DNA from: Crotophaga sulcirostris
Lineage: Eukaryota; Chordata; Aves; Cuculiformes; Crotophagidae
Length of the DNA stretch: 64,000 nucleotides
NCBI GenBank assembly: GCA_013397455.1
Contig: VYZB01000340.1
Span: forward strand, 866,685 to 930,684
Reading direction: 5' to 3'
Part shown: in pieces, positions 27,640 through 42,993 of the stretch
Position numbering within the stretch: the stretch's first letter is position 1
Layout: every line of letters begins with the position of its first letter
The notes under the pieces: model-generated
The model's input: only the letters and a program-made list of their open reading frames with translations
What the model was told of the DNA's origin: nothing
The model's database searches: none
Made by a program: the position numbers and the translations under genes

Positions 27640-27723
27640 TGAGTCACCTCATCTAGTGGAAGGTGTCCCTGCCCATGGTCTTCAAGGACAATTCCAACCC
27701 AAACCGTTCTATGATTCTATGAT
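27640..27723 (+). mobile_element. CR1 3'-end fragment with ATTCTATG tail
   Basis: It contains ctagtggaaggtgtccctg, cccatggtcttcaaggac and ttccaacccaaaccgttc, ending tctatgattctatgat. This is the classical avian CR1 3' terminus, sense-oriented relative to DLGAP2. Only the last roughly 80 bases are present, a severe 5' truncation. Confidence 0.92.
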
Positions 27724-29304
27724 ATTCACCACTGTCTTATTATTTCCCCTTTTTCTGAGAAGGTCAACTTATTTTTGTTACATGTCCTATAGGTATCGAG
27801 AGTCCTATGTATGACTTACTCCATATGTTATAGAATATTTCAGGATGTTTCCTCACAGTTTTTCTTGCTGATGTTGTTTGATTGTACTGTGAGTGCAGAA
27901 ATACTTACTGAGTTGCAATGATGCTGGAGGTAGCAGTTAGGATGGTCTGTTGTGAAACGGAAGGATAAGTTAAAACCCCTCCTCTCAGACAGAGAATTTG
28001 GTATGTGCACTTTTGGCCATCCAGGATATCTGGAACACCAGGTTATCATGTATTCAGATGTGGGAGGCATACTCAGTTTCTCCTGATGACATTATTATAT
28101 ATTGTATAAAACACTTTCACCTTTATTGAGAGAGACACTGCGACTCTAGCACAGGACACTCACCCATCAGGTGGGATATATGCTCAGTGAATATTGCTTC
28201 TATATGCAAATCAGATAAAATAGAAAAGACTAAATATCCTATAAAGAGGAACTGAAACACTCCAGTCAGAGGTACAAAATCTTTCTCCAGCAAGAAGCAC
28301 TGATTGCGTGGCCTGAGTTAGGCTCTTCAGCTTTTAGGTTGATTAATAGAAGGGAGAATTGTCTTCAGTTTCTTAAACTACTTCACATTTTCCTCTAACC
28401 CAAGTTCTTTGACTGCAACTGTATTTTTTGATGAATAAATGAATGACAAAAATATTGACCTCATTATGGACTTCAGCATAATGGGGACTGGGTCATGGTA
28501 CGTAAAGGTGTTCTGGATTTCTGTCCTGTGTTAAGTGTCAGTCCAAGATCACTCCTCCCGCTTCAGGGATTTCCAGCCAACCTTGAGAGAAATTTAGTAT
28601 GAAGCACTGCTGATTTCAGGGGATATAGTCACTAGCCTTAAGTGGACAGCACATTGCATTACAATGACTTCATTTTTCTAGAAAACATAGTATAATAGGG
28701 ATAACTCTGCTAAGCTTGTGCTTACTAGGCAGTCCACTGAAAACCGATGAAAGTAGGGAACTGTTTTTTGTCCTTTTCACTTTTCTCAACCAGTAGGGCT
28801 CTGCTTGGCAATAAGTAAACTTTAGAGAATTCCACATTTACTGAACTATTGAGCACTAATTCCAAAACCAATTAATTCAAAGAAGGTCACATTGCATGAG
28901 GGAGTTTTCAGTTACAGCTCATACGATTACTCAGAATGCCTGAGGAATTGCAGGTTTCCTTTCTCCTGACTTTCTCTTTTTTAAATAAGAGGCTATGTAG
29001 GGTGACTTTTTAGACCACGTTTGATATTTAGCCACAAAACTCCCATTTGCCAGTAAATATGTAGCATGGTCCTGTACTTACAAACATGAAGGCAAGAGAA
29101 TATGATATTTCATCAAGAAGTTGTGCTATTCCATAGTACAGCTACCCCTGCAGACCCCAAAAGGACTGATTCTCTGGTTGCTATCTGAACACTGATGACA
29201 GTAGTTATTCTTTTTGGTTTGGTTGGGGTTTTTTCCCAAAGATATGAGGATACCAAGGGCAGGCAAAAGTTTCAGTCATGGTGCTGATACATATGGAGCT
29301 AATG

Positions 29305-29434
29305 GAGTTCAGTGAAGGGTCACTGAGAAGACAGAGTCATGAGCATTTCTCCCATGAGGAGAGGATAAGAGAGCTGGGACTGTTCAACCTGGAGAAGAGA
29401 AGACTCAGAGGGGATTTTATAAATGAATATAAAT
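29305..29434 (+). mobile_element. CR1 LINE internal fragment ending in an A-rich run
   Basis: The segment holding gaggagaggataagagagct, gggactgttcaacctggaga and agagaagactcagagggga matches the CR1 ORF2 block encoding [21 protein letters not shown] residues. It corresponds to part of the element at 16241-16968, read in the opposite orientation. It stops abruptly and is followed by an A12 run rather than the CR1 3' tail, so both ends are missing. Confidence 0.85.
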
Positions 29435-32400
29435 AAAAAAAAAAACAGTAGAAAAACACACTCCTCATTTCCTAAAAGAAAAATATTTTATGATTTATAA
29501 ATGTGTCATTTTCTTTTATTTTCTCAAGAATGAGATACTTCATCCAGGTGGCTGCTTAGATCTTCTTAATCAAATACATTATAGGTAGGAAAACTCAGCC
29601 AAATGGGGAAAAATACATGCATGAAGTAACATCTCCACAATTTCTGTTCTACCTGTACTAAGAATATAAATAAGTGCTGAGTCTTAGAGTGTTTTAGTGG
29701 TACCCTTTGCTATGTAATAGCTAACAGTGGTATCCACGACAGGTATGTTTAAGACCATAAAACCTTAAGTCCAAATAAGATACACAAGGCTGTTTTCTCA
29801 ATTATAATTTGTCTATTGACTTTGCTTAATTACTCTTGGGGCCCCACGGAATTATCTGGCACTCTAATTCTCTGCAGGAAACACACCATATATCTGTTGG
29901 AGCACTTAGGGATCCTGAGTTAATACTTTGATGCTGTGCCAACTTGTGTGCCTATACTGTGAGAATAAATCTTGTACTAACAAACGATGAGCCCAGTTCT
30001 ACACTTGGATACACGCACATCATTTTCATTGCTCTGGATGTATCTGGGGGGAATTATTAGTCTTTGGTTCTTTTAAGTATATTGAAGTTCTGCTGCTATG
30101 CTGAGACTGCAATTTAATAGCAGTTTTGCATGGCAGCAGCGGCCCAGGGAGCCACTGGGGTGGAGGTGACACAAGCCCTTTGGTTCAAGTAGTTTAACAG
30201 AGAATGGCCAAGGGGTCATCACAACTGTTCATAATTCTGGGATTCCCTGAGATGGAGGAAGGCTATGCTAATCAGGGCTCTTGGGCTGCCTAGCCTCTTC
30301 AGGCTGGTGAGGCATGAAAACAGTTGAAGCAGTAGTCAGAAGCTTTTCATAATTTTCCTTCTCCTTGGTACAGATTATCTACAGAGGCAAAGATAAAAAA
30401 TAAAGTCACTGCCTTCCATCTATGGTTAGTTTAAAAAATGTGTAATGAGTGTTTCTCCCTTGCTCCTGCTGTTCTGTGCTTGACATAATTCCTCCATAAC
30501 CTATTAGATTTGCCAAACAGCTGGTTCTTTTTTTATTAAAAAGGACACCCATGATCCCTCCCCTGGCAAAATTTGGCTTCAAAGCTCTTCTGTGGGATCA
30601 ACCTTCACAGAGTTTTCTCAGGTTCATTTTCTGTAGAATATTATACAGGATTAAAAAAAGAAACCAACAACAAAAAAATGTTTAGGAAAGAAAAAGTTAT
30701 CATGCAAGGAATGTGATTCACTGCTCAGGTGTCTGAAACCTTCCTGACATGACAGAAGCTAACAGTGGCAGAGGTAAATCTCAGCCCAGCTCTTTAGCTT
30801 GAGGTTACCAGAGAGTTTTGTCCTCAGGTGATTCTGTGGAGCTGGGGGGAGCTCACGGGGTGGGTGATCCTAGATAGCATCAGTTCATCCCACTTCCTTG
30901 TACTTTTTTTAAAACAAAAAAAAGAAGGCAGGACCCCTCTCCTGCCAGTGCTTCTCCTTCTGTGTTCCTCCATGAATGAAAAAAGCTTCTAAGGACTCTT
31001 CTCAGAAGGTTGGCATGTATTCAGTCCTGGTTTTTGTTGAAGGCACACATGTCAGGAGCCATAACGATGACATGTGCACTGGAACTACAATGCTTGCTGT
31101 GCTGGATATGCAGACATCATTTTGACTCCTGACTGTAATTTTTACTAGCTCACATGTAATGTTTCATCCGTCAGGACCTCAGTCCATCAGTTAACTAACC
31201 TTAACTCTCTTGAAGCTGACTCAGTTTTGCCTGCTGACCAACCTTCCCTTAGCTTTGTTATGCTCTCAGTACAAGAAGGGTGTGAGCTGTTTTTTGCTCT
31301 AGCTTCTTTAAAATAAAAAAAAAAAAATCTCACAAAAAAACATGTGTGCAGCCATTAGGGAATTCCTCTCCTGTGGGTCCTAGCAAAGGCACAGGGGCCA
31401 ATAGAGTCTATGTGTGAAATAAGAGAGCTGCACTCAAAATAACAATAAACTCCTTTACAGCAGGTCAGGTCTCGCTTCCATAGGGATCCTTCCACTTCGA
31501 GTATGTACGTTGAATAGTAAAGCTGTTTCCAAAAACGTATTATCAGGCATTTAGGGAGGCAAGTTCAGGTGCTTTCACTACTGTTCTGCCTCATGGCAAG
31601 GATATTTTGATTAATGCTTGCCACTTACTAATGTACTTCTCCCAAGGGATATTATTTTTAACTTGCAAAATCGTGTTTTCCAGAAGAACAGAATGCTAGT
31701 GGGCAACTGCCACCCAAATCCTCCCCAATAACAGAGGCATCTGAAGACAGAGTCAATGCAAGTTAATCGTTATTTAAATAAAGTTGTATCTATGAGTGAA
31801 GAGGCACAGAAGGAAGAGAAAATCTTTTATAGTTACCTTTAGTTTTGCTCTCGGCATATTCTCTGTTTCGTTAATATATATAAAAAAAAACCAATCTCTA
31901 GGGATGCTTGCACATCTCTGCTAGTCTCTCAGCAACTCCCATCTTCTATTTCACTTCCCTAACATGGAGTCTCATCGAGATAAGTTTGTACTTTAGTGTC
32001 CATTTCTGCTTCAGGAATTTTATTCAGATTCAGATCTACCCTAGAAGGGCAATTGCTGAAACTGATACTTAAAACGTTACTTGAAAGACTTTCTCCAGAG
32101 GATCTGAGAAAATAAAGATACTAAAATTGGTGACATTCCTAAGGCATAACCAGACAGGTTAGTTGAATAGTGTGGGATTTGCCTTCAGATCAAGTCATCT
32201 AAACATAGATGCTAGTTGTCTAAGTTCCCATGACAATAAATTTAAATTCAGTTCAAAGATAATTGGCTGGTACCATTTGAGACAGTTAAGAAATCCACAT
32301 AGGAATTACAGGAGCATTGCATCCTCCTGAACAAGAAGCTGTAGGGTAAGCAGAAGGGCCTAGGACCTCTAAAAAGTTATTAGGTACCTATGTTTAGATG

Positions 32401-33492
32401 AGTTTGACTCAGACTGAATACAGTGTATGGATCCTATTTGTGCACTAACAGAGTCAACAAACCCCTACCTACACTGAAATGTCTTCCACTCACCTAATAG
32501 CACCCTAATACTTACCAACAAACTCTGTACTCCCTGTAAAGCCAAAGTTTAGTCTTAATATATAGTTTATTAAAATATGCACACTGGAATTCACAAATAT
32601 CAGAGCAATCCAAGCAGCTCATTACTACTCCTCAAGGACAACTAGAGGATATGCAAACCCTAAATAGGTTTAGGGAAGATACTGTTTTTGAAATTGGCAA
32701 CCTATCACTTGGCTTTCTGAGACTGAGAACAGAATACCAAGGACATATCAATGAGTCATAATTTTTATATGCATTTCTTTTTTGTTGTATTAAATACAAA
32801 TGAACCTTTTGGGATAGTTCTATGTCCAGAAAAATACATTCATTTCCACTCTTTGTCATCTTCCTCCAGTTGAAAAAAACATAAAATTTAAGTCATAAAA
32901 ATTCATCTCACCTAATATGTATATCTAAAATGTAGCTGTCAAAAGCAGTCACATTAATGTCCCATTATTGTCAATGAAATGTCATTTATCTCCTTTAGGA
33001 TTGGTATCTGTTATGAAAGAAGTCCTCTGGACATCCCTATTTCTCTCTGTTGCCTATAAAAATAGTCTATAATGATGGCATAGTGTAGCTAGCTAACTAT
33101 TATAAATCTGAGGTAAAAGGCATATTCAAATTGAATTATAGGATGAAACTAAATCCTGATTCCACTGAAAACGAGCATAACTGAGAGAGCCATGCTCTGA
33201 CTTATAGGCTTGAGAGCTCAAAGCCATCAGCATCATTTGCTGCAACAAAACGCAGGACTGGCAGCCTGCAGGTAGCTTTCTGAGCACTGTTTCTGACGCT
33301 GATACTGACTCAATCTGCTTCTTGGATAAAATGATTTCTTGATTTGACTGTTGCTTGTATCGTTACCAATCTCAAACATGTACTCTGAGATTGTGTCCAG
33401 ACTTGTAGCTCTCTGTGGACTGAAAGAATGATTTAAAGGTCAATACCTTTAAATTGCATAATCTTGATAATTGATAATATATATTTGATATA

Positions 33493-33511
33493 TAATAATA
33501 ATAATAATAAT
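33493..33511 (+). repeat. Short (TAA)n microsatellite
   Basis: About six TAA units in a very AT-rich context. This is low-complexity sequence only. Confidence 0.85.
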
Positions 33512-36500
33512 TTATAAATTGCATTATCTTTAATACAACTATTTTGCAATCATTTAAATTCTTTAATGTGGGACCATTATCATAGTGCACTGTTAAAATT
33601 ATTCCATTGTGCAACACTACCTTAAGATTAACTGAGCAAACTGTTTTATTTGTACTTTTACAATTTGAAATTCCTTACTGTAAGTTAATAAAAATCAGAA
33701 GCTTCATGTAGTTACTGTAAGAATGAGGATAGAAAATATACAAACAAAACTAATGATAAGCCTGGATAATATGTCTGTGAGAGGGTTTAAGCGACTCATG
33801 GAAATTATTTGACTTGGGTGATAAGGATATATGGGAATTCAAGAAGAGATTTTTTTTAAGTACAAAATTGCAGCAATATTTATTTGGTTCCACTGAAAAA
33901 CATTTTCAGTTTTTCTATTTTATTTCAATGTGAAAAGAGCAGCCCAGTAAGAGTGACTCTTAGTTTTTGGAGCTCTTTTGTCTCTTTGTCCCTTTGTCTC
34001 TTACTGTTTTGATGTGACAAATGCAATCTGTACTCCTGAAAAGTCATACATACATTCCGTAAATGAAATAGAGTAGAATTAAAGGTACATTTTTCCTTCC
34101 TGCAACCAAAAAAATGAGACTGTTTTTTAATGCAACTTCAGTATTTTAGAGGCACGTAGGAACTGTTTAGAAGAGCAGAACAGCTGTCAGCACTTTGCTT
34201 TGCCATCTACAGGATGTTGGTTAGGCTATAATTTCTCGCTAATTAACTCATCTAAAATAGAACCCTTTGTAACTAGTCCATCAGCAATCCATGAGTTTTG
34301 TGTTGCCCACATCTCTTTTAACTTTGGCAAAGGCTTACAGTTTCTGACCTTGATGTCTTGTTTGATTTGCATTTCTGTTTTGAGACTAACATTAATTACA
34401 CTGTCAAAACAGATTTAATCATTTACGTAACATGGGCTGCCTACAGACCTAAGTTTTCTCAATATGGAGGTAACGACTTACGCACTGAATGACTTGATTA
34501 CAGTAATTCCTTTTATATGGTTCTCCTCCTGGGAGACTGTAGTGTGTACTTAGACTCCAGATTTTTCCAAATTTAGTGGTCACATTTCCACTTAATTGTT
34601 AGTTTCCTGTACAAAATCAGATAGATGTACAGAACTGAAACCTAAAAGGATCTACTCTGAATATTGAGCTTAACCTGGTACACACACAGATTTTTCTTTA
34701 AAAAACACCCAACTCATCCAGTAATTTTATCTTACTCCAGTAAATTCTGATTGAGGTTACAGGTCTTGCTAATAATTTCAGATTTTTTTGTCCGAAGTGC
34801 TATAGAGATTTTGTTTTGCAGAGAGATGTCAAAACCAGATGCTACTTAAAAAATATAATTTTATGTGGGATTCATATGATAACAGTGTCTCAGTGACATG
34901 ATATTTTGAAAAGCTCTTTTAAAAAGTCATATAAAAGAAGCACAAATCTTGCCAATGTCAATAATATGTTATGATAATGGTCCATATCCTGAGGTTGTGT
35001 GAATTGGTCTGATTCCACTGATTTCAGTATCAACAACTTCAGTAGGATTAACAGCATAGTCTAGCCCAGTGCCTAAAACTGCAGTCAATTTAAAAACTAC
35101 AGAACTACAGAGGGTTTGCTTTTAATACCTCTGTGGAGCTACAAAGGGAACTTGAGCCAAACTACTACAAGCTGCTACACAGTAGGTCCAGCAGAAGGGA
35201 TTAAGGAGCAGTAAATTAGGATTCAGTCATTGATGCAAGCAAATTCCATACAGGCATGCTTTAACAGCCAGCTTACAGGGGGTGTGGAGCGCTGGAGAAG
35301 CTCCCACCTTTCCGATGAACACAGGTAATGGAAGACAGGAGAGGTTACATCCCAGTGCACACCAGAATCCTACCAGTGCTGTCACAGGGACACCGCATTT
35401 GGCTGGAGTTTATCTCACCCCTTTAGGCATTTCAAAATTAAATGTCCTGATCTGAGCTGGTTGTCCTGGATTCCCTTTATGGTTGATGGAGAAAAGTAGG
35501 CACTTGCACAGGATGATTCATTTCCTGGTAAAATAAGCATCTAAGATGGGTGAGAATTGCCCCCAGAATTGCTTATTTTTTCTCTCAGTAATTCTCAAAG
35601 AGATCAGACAACTAACTTAGTCTTCGATGACTGTTTTTTAAGTGACTAATGTGAGGTGAGATGGATTCCCATTTATAGTTTTCACATATGAATTAATTAA
35701 TCAGTAGTGCCCTATTTTAAAAACTGGCACATGATAAATGTGGCATTTTGCCTCCACGGACTATGGCAACATGACACCATCAATTAATATCTGACTTTAG
35801 GGTGTTACAAATATTGAGGTTTACCTAAAGATAAAACACATAAAATGACCCATAAGGGAAAAAAGTTAGGAAGTTATAGATATCTACCACCCAGATAATG
35901 CTTTGGATTATGCAGTTTAAACAAAATGCAGCCCCATCATATAAACTGTGCTGATTAAACTCATCTGGGTTTGGGTTTAGGTAGTCCTTCCAAGAAAATA
36001 TCTCACAAAGATATCATTGTGAATATATCAGCTATTTCTTAGTGCTTAATCTTTACAGCAAGAAACAGGGTTCTTTTCACGGATATCAAAGTTCAAAAAG
36101 ACTCTCTATTGAGAAACTACTTTGTCCCTTTTCTGGCTAGAATTCACTGTGGAGGGCTGTATGAGAAAGGGAAGGAACAGGAAGATAGGTTAATAACTAA
36201 AATAGCTCTCTGGTTGTGTTTAAGGGAAATTTGTCTGAATTGCAATTAAAAGAATTAAATTATTTAAAAACAAAATTCTCTTTTGAAATTAAAGCATAGT
36301 ATGAGATTCATAAATTTTGATTACTGTTTTTTCAAGGTTTGCCTATCCTTACAGTTCAAAAAACCACCTTAAAAACAGAGAACCTCTTGAAAGTGGAAAG
36401 CACTCCAAAATGACAGGGTCTTTCACTAGCAGAGCAGCGAGGAGAAGTGTTCATGAAGCAGCAAAGAATATGGCTGGAGGAGCCAGACTATACAAGAGGA

Positions 36501-39500
36501 TGATGTGTCTTCCTCACCTGCCCTGCGCTCACATACAGCTGATGTTTCGATTTAAGTGCAAAGTGGGTGTGTTTGAGTTGTATATTGAAGGACTTGCATT
36601 TATGTTCTCTTGGCACTATGTAGGGTCAGTTGATGGAGCAAAACATTTTTTTCTCTGCCAGAGCCTGAGCCCATGCTGCTCCAGCATTGGAAAGAGAAAG
36701 TAGATACCAAATCACCACTGTAGGTCTTTAAGGTGGCCACTGGTGGCACACATGGAAGATGTCAGACTTGCATCCAAACAGACTAATTTACCTTAACCTT
36801 TCCCCCTCATTCTAGCTGATTACTTTTTCTTAATTAAGTAGCTAGAGGCTACACGTGTCAAAACTAAGCATTTCTAAACCACCTCATTTTAGGATTTGCC
36901 AGATTTGCTTTTTAAAAACTAAACTGGCCTGTTTGACACTACAGTCTTCTTTTAATTATGTTTGGCATTGGAGACTAGTGTATAATGGAAGTTGACAACA
37001 GGCATGTATGAAAAGTTGTGTCTCAACAGCCTGTCTTTTAAATGGAGACTTGCATTCTTATTTTTGACATCCATGACTTGGTAGAAATATCATCGAAGTG
37101 CAAAATAAACTCTTAGTGGCTTATATATTTTTTCTCAAAAGTCTGCTTTGATTTCTTAATGGTCTTTCAATGCTTGTCTGTCTTTGTTTTGAGAAGTAAC
37201 TGTTATACAACCACAAGTACCTTTTTATTTTAAGAGTAGCTCAAAGGTCCTGATGACCATGATGGAGCATAATGAAGAGACTTCAGAGCATTTCAAGGAG
37301 AGTCATGTTAGCTAGATCAAAAACTATTGGCTAGAACAGTGTACACAGTGGTCAAAAAAAAGATGGTATCAATAGCTAAGTACTGTTTTCATACAGTTGT
37401 TAGATTTAATTGTGACCTTTCGTTATTAGAAGGAGTTTTTTCCTGTTCTGAGATGATTTCAGGGTTATAATTCACTTTCCCTGTGAAAAAGGAGAAAATC
37501 TAGCATCAGCCTGGGAGGCTGCACCATGTTTCTCTCAGTGTTGTGGTTCCTCAGAGAAGCCCTGTCTTCCTGCAGCAAGTGCCCCTGGGAGCTCTGCCTC
37601 CAGGGCAGCTCCACACTCCCTGCAGAGTAATTATCCTCCTTCTGAATAAACCTCCTTACAAAACAGAAAATCCAGTTTACTCCTGCTGTGTGTCATAAGG
37701 GACAACCGCTTCCTTTAATTGATGGTGCTTTCATGTAAATTCATCATCCAGTTAACTTTGTGATCTCAGCCTAAATAATGTTATTTTGACTAAGTGCTTA
37801 GTGGTTATATTGATTTGTAAAAACCCCCAGGTTGCTCTACCTTGCAAATGGACCAACAGCAATGATTTATTATAAGGCTGCCTTTTGAAAGGTGTTCTGA
37901 ATGTCACCTACGGCCACTGATATTTCATCAAATATAGCACATCTTTCCTTCTGCCTCTTGTCTGTGAATCTCTGTGGATAACCTGAAGTTATATCTGAAT
38001 TGAATTATTTTAGTCATTTTATTTCTATTACGACACTGCATTGGCACTGAAATAAGGGCAGAGTAGCTGACTTATTTCTATGGTTATAGCAAGAGTAACC
38101 TTATGCAAGTTTAGTCAAATGCAGTGTAGATTGAGAGAGGTATTCAGATTCTGCTTCCAGGTATATCAATTAAATTTAAAAAAATCCTTTTACTTAAGAA
38201 TTGGGAAACTTCCCTTGGATTTCTACTGTATGTGTTGAAACTGTCAGACTGGCAGCTCTCCAGTGCTGTGATTATCTTTTTGGTTACTCTGCCTGATACT
38301 CTGGACCAGTGCTTCCTAGCTGGGATCAGAAAGAAACCTGAGAGAAATTAATGCAGTTTACAGAACAGGTCACTTGCAACCATCTCTGTGCCAAATTCAG
38401 CACCGGTAGGCAATATGTGAGGGGGAAAATGGTCACCTGGCAGTTCAGGTATCAAATGTAAGTCATGTGCTAGGAAAATATAGCTGGAGCTGGCATGGAC
38501 GGGCACTGTACTCTTTACATAAAAGGCACTGATCCTTACAAAAACAGATTGATATGTTGCACTGTTTTCTGCCTGAGTGGCAAATTAATGCACATTGTGC
38601 TGCACTGCTACTTGTTCCTTTCTCCTAAACAATTTATACCTGGGTTTCATCATCATTTAATCTAGCCCACTATGAAGCAGCGCAGAACTATTTTGCTTTT
38701 TCTCCATTTCTCTAACAATGCCCTTCCTTAAAGGAAAATATAGTGGAGCAAATTGCACATTTATGTTGAAGTGGGGCGAGTACCTGAACAGATAACACTT
38801 TGATTCAAGTGGAAGCCTGAAATACCCATATAGTTTAGAATTAGAACAATTTGTTACCATTTTTATAATTTTTTGTTTTGTTAAGCTAACAGATGGAGAT
38901 AGACTGTATCTTACAAGCTCAAAAAAATTATTTTTCCCACTTTATTAAAAAAGGCAAAAATAAATTCAGCTTTCCAAATTAAGATAGCCTTTGAATACAG
39001 CTGGAAGGAAAATTTTAGCTTCTTTTTCATAATTCCTGCATTTGGTTTAAACATTAAAAAGATATATTTACCTCTTGAGCCATAGACTTTCTTTTTCTTT
39101 GCATTTCAGAACAGCTATAGATTTTACAAATTGATTAGCAGCGTGGCAGAAGGCTGTTGCTTAAGCTTCACAGCTCAGCAGCAGGACTGCTGAGAGAAAT
39201 ATCAGGAGGGCCCAGTATATGCACCAAACTACTCAGAAAACTAGAGAAATCAGGAATCTTTGGTCATCTTCTGTAGGCCACAGGAACAATGAAGGTTATC
39301 CATAGCGTGTCTCTGCTTCTGCTCAAGTCCACAATTTAAATCGATTTAAAGTCACACTGCGACAGCCCTGCACTCCTGGTGCTCTGCTTTGGCATGCCCC
39401 TGTACTTGGCTGTGTTTCATCCCCAGCCATTGTGCTAGCTCTGACACCCTGCTTCACCCACTGTGACTGAAAGACAAGCATCCTTTTCTCAGTTCAGCTT

Positions 39501-42500
39501 TCAGCACTGGTGCCCTGGATAGTTACACAGGCACTGTCCTTGGTACCCCAGCACCGCATTGCCCCACACCAGCCCTCCCCCAACAACTCTGTAGTTTGCA
39601 GAACAATGCACCAAAAACTGGGGAAGACAAGAAGCAGCACTGCAGAGGTTTTATGTGCTGACTTTGAACTAATAACCACTAAGGCCAATAAAATTTGCAA
39701 AGTAGTGAATGATGCAAAGCTGACAGGAGCTCCTCAGCATAAGAAGGTGATGATAAATGAAACGGAAGTTCATTTTCAGTTAGGAAAAGGAAATGTTTCT
39801 TCCCATATATAATACATGGCATGTATGACGACTGGGGCCAAGAACTGGGCATGATAGAAAAAGATATTACTGCTGATAAAAGGAACATTCAAAAATATAA
39901 TAATTAATGGAAAAAAAAATTTGAAAGTGACATAAAATTTCATGCTTCAGACCTTCAGCCAATACTTATTCATTAGACTTCTACGACCAAGCATGAGTAG
40001 TAAACTATGAATTACAGGGTTACTTTTCTCCTTTAACAAGCCTATATTCTATTACTTAGTCATCTCTTAAATCAGCCATTTATACCATATTTATCCAAGA
40101 CAAGCCTTGGTCACGTTATTCCATCACAGTTATCCTATTTACTTCACTAGAACTGCTGGAGTGATTGAAGCAAATAGTATTTGATGGTAAGATTTGCCTC
40201 ACAAATTCATGGCTCTGTCCTCTTACCTGATTTTGCTATAGTCTCCAATTAGTCCCAGATTTCTGTGGCTCTGAAACTGTTGTTCCAGATATGCACTCAT
40301 TAACTGTGTAGGGATGGATTTCTTTATTCCCTGCTCAATATTTGATCTCTGTTACTGTAGCTTAGAAATTAATCGGATTTCTTCCTACCATATTTCACTG
40401 TGAATATGTAGCCAGTTTCTTACAAACTTTCAGTCTTTCTCCTGGTTTCTTCTCCTTGTTGAAAATCTGTGAGTTTTTTAATTGCTGTTTAGTGCTCATG
40501 ATCAAATGCTTGCCAGAACACTGCAGTAACTGTAATACTTGGTGGCTTTAAGATATGTCACTACACCAAAACAATCAGAAATTTACAGAATAAAATATTC
40601 AATCCTAAGGGACGGAGGGAAGAAAAAAAAAAGACAAGTGTTTGGTTTTGCCACAAGGATATTTTTTCTTTTTTAGAAATGTAAATGAAGATTAAGTTAG
40701 CTGTGAAGAGTTGCAACAGAAGCTTAACATTTATATTCATTAGACAGAGGAGTGATCTGCTGCCCAAGTAGTAGGAATATACGTGCTTGTGATGTTTCAT
40801 TATCACATTTACCATATGTCTCGTTATTCACTGGGTAAAGACAGACAGTAAAAACCAGGAAATGAGTTATAACAGTGATGACCTGTTACAGGTAAAAATA
40901 GCCTCCTGTTAAGGATTTCACTTACCCAGTTTCACCCCATTGTCTCTATTTCTAATGTTTCCCGGCACTTTGATCACTTGCATCTGCATTTGCAGGGGGA
41001 ACGTGGGGGAGTGGTGTTATGGCATCTCCCTTAACAGAAACATTCCTTAGAGCCACTGCTTGAGCTCACAAGACACTGCCTTAATTTCCAAACTTTACAG
41101 CCTCTCCATTCTTCAGTGAACTTTCTGTGTTCCCTAAAGCATTTGAAAAATATTGGGTTTTTCTTTCTTTTTAACTGCTGGTTACAAAACTGACAGCAGA
41201 TAAGATTGGTGATAGGACAACAAAATGGCACTTCAAAAAAAGCACACAGTCTCAAAATCTGAAGAGCTCTGTTAGGGCAATTTAGCTCAGAGTAAGACTC
41301 TTTAAATCTCTACCAGAACTGGGCAGCATCAGTAGTAATTCAAAACATGCTTCAAATGAAGGTTTTAATTTCCTAGCTGTGTCTTGTTCTCTTTAATTTA
41401 TGATTAGCAAGAATTAAAATTTAAGAGTAGTTTTCTCTATGCTCAGTTTTCCATTAGGTTAGCCTGGTGATACAGGCTCACTGATCACAGGTATTAGCAA
41501 ATTCCTAAACTAATCTATCCTCTCCAGAGAGCTGCAACATAGCATTAAATCAAAAAGCACAACTGGAGGGGTTCTCCTTCTGACTTCATTGCTCATCAGC
41601 CCTTATTTGTATAACGGGAAGAGAAACCCTTGTAGGTAGAATCCTTTCTGGACTCAAGTAGCACCAGGTCCAAGGTTACCTGAGTCACTGCTGCAATGTC
41701 CAATGCATTTAGCAACACCAGAAAAAGGCAAACATTTTTCCTTAAGTCATTCATCATCCCAGTCTCTGTGTGTATACATTATGCTATTTCAGCATTATTG
41801 ATATGGGGAAACATAATAATTTTCTTTATCTTTCTGCATTTATACAAGAAATAAATTGGACTTGATTTTCCTGTACAGGAATATAGAAAGTTATATCATG
41901 ATGCATTTTTTTATCAGTTTCTAATTTTATGAAGTGTGATTATATGTGCTATTGGGGAAAAAACACTTCCATAACAGAAATGCTCTTATTAGTACCAAAG
42001 AAGTGTAGTGGTCTTAGACAATTAGAAAATTCAACTGTGTGATATTAATGACTAAATATCTATCTCTATGAAATCTCTAACATTTTGTAAGGAAGCAATA
42101 TTGGCACAATTCTGCATCTTTACAGCTTTCCTTCAATGTTTTATTGAGCCTTTTGCTTCAAGACAGAATCTATGTTAAACTAGCCTCAGACCTGCTCTGT
42201 TCATCAGACTAAGTTTTCCCAGTGTTTCAGACCCATTTTTCTATCTATATTTCTGTATTCTCTGCATTTAAGTATATACCCCTTCAGTGTACATTCTAAG
42301 GATTATAAGGCTTACTGCAGGATAATAGATAAAATGTCACTGCTTCTGGTATTACTTGTAGGTTTTGTTTGTTGTCCAAGTATCTAGTAGCTTTGCACAT
42401 ATTGTAACATTTTTTTTTTGCATGCCTGGAATATCCTTTTATTAACCATCTTGTGGATTTTTTTAAAACACATACTTCTTGTGTAAGTAGCTAATCTTGC

Positions 42501-42993
42501 CTAATTCCAGCCAGTACACCTGGAAGTATTGTTAAAGGTTGAAATGTGACGTACTCTAAAGTAGAAGTTCTTGAATAGTACTTTTTTCCAGTATATTGAT
42601 GCTGCTTTCTTAATACACTGTACCAATGCAGATCCCACAGTTCAGGTGATAACAAAAGGGGGGTGGGGCAAAAAATGTTTATTTCTCTTATCAGCTTTAC
42701 ACCACATGGGAATAACCTCAGAAGCCCCAGTGTGTACCTGCCCAGCCCAAGTCTTAAGGCACACAAATCCTCACTAACTCTCTTTCATCTTCTCCATAAT
42801 CTGGGACTCCCATTTTCACCTTTAGCTTCCTGGTTGAAATAAAATGTTGCTGTGGATATCCATCAGACTCTGAGAGGCACTTTCAGCTAATAATGAGGTT
42901 CACAAAGAGCACTATGTTGCACCGTCTTCCTATTTAAGTAGCATAACCTTAATGTTAAGGTGATTTCTGTTATGAAGTTTCCATCAGATTAAT

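Noticed and set aside
36317..36703. 128-codon plus-strand open frame in intron C-D
   Set aside because: No recognisable domain, no matching splice signals in DLGAP2 phase, Cys/His/Met-rich random-looking content; length is within chance for a 64-kb window.
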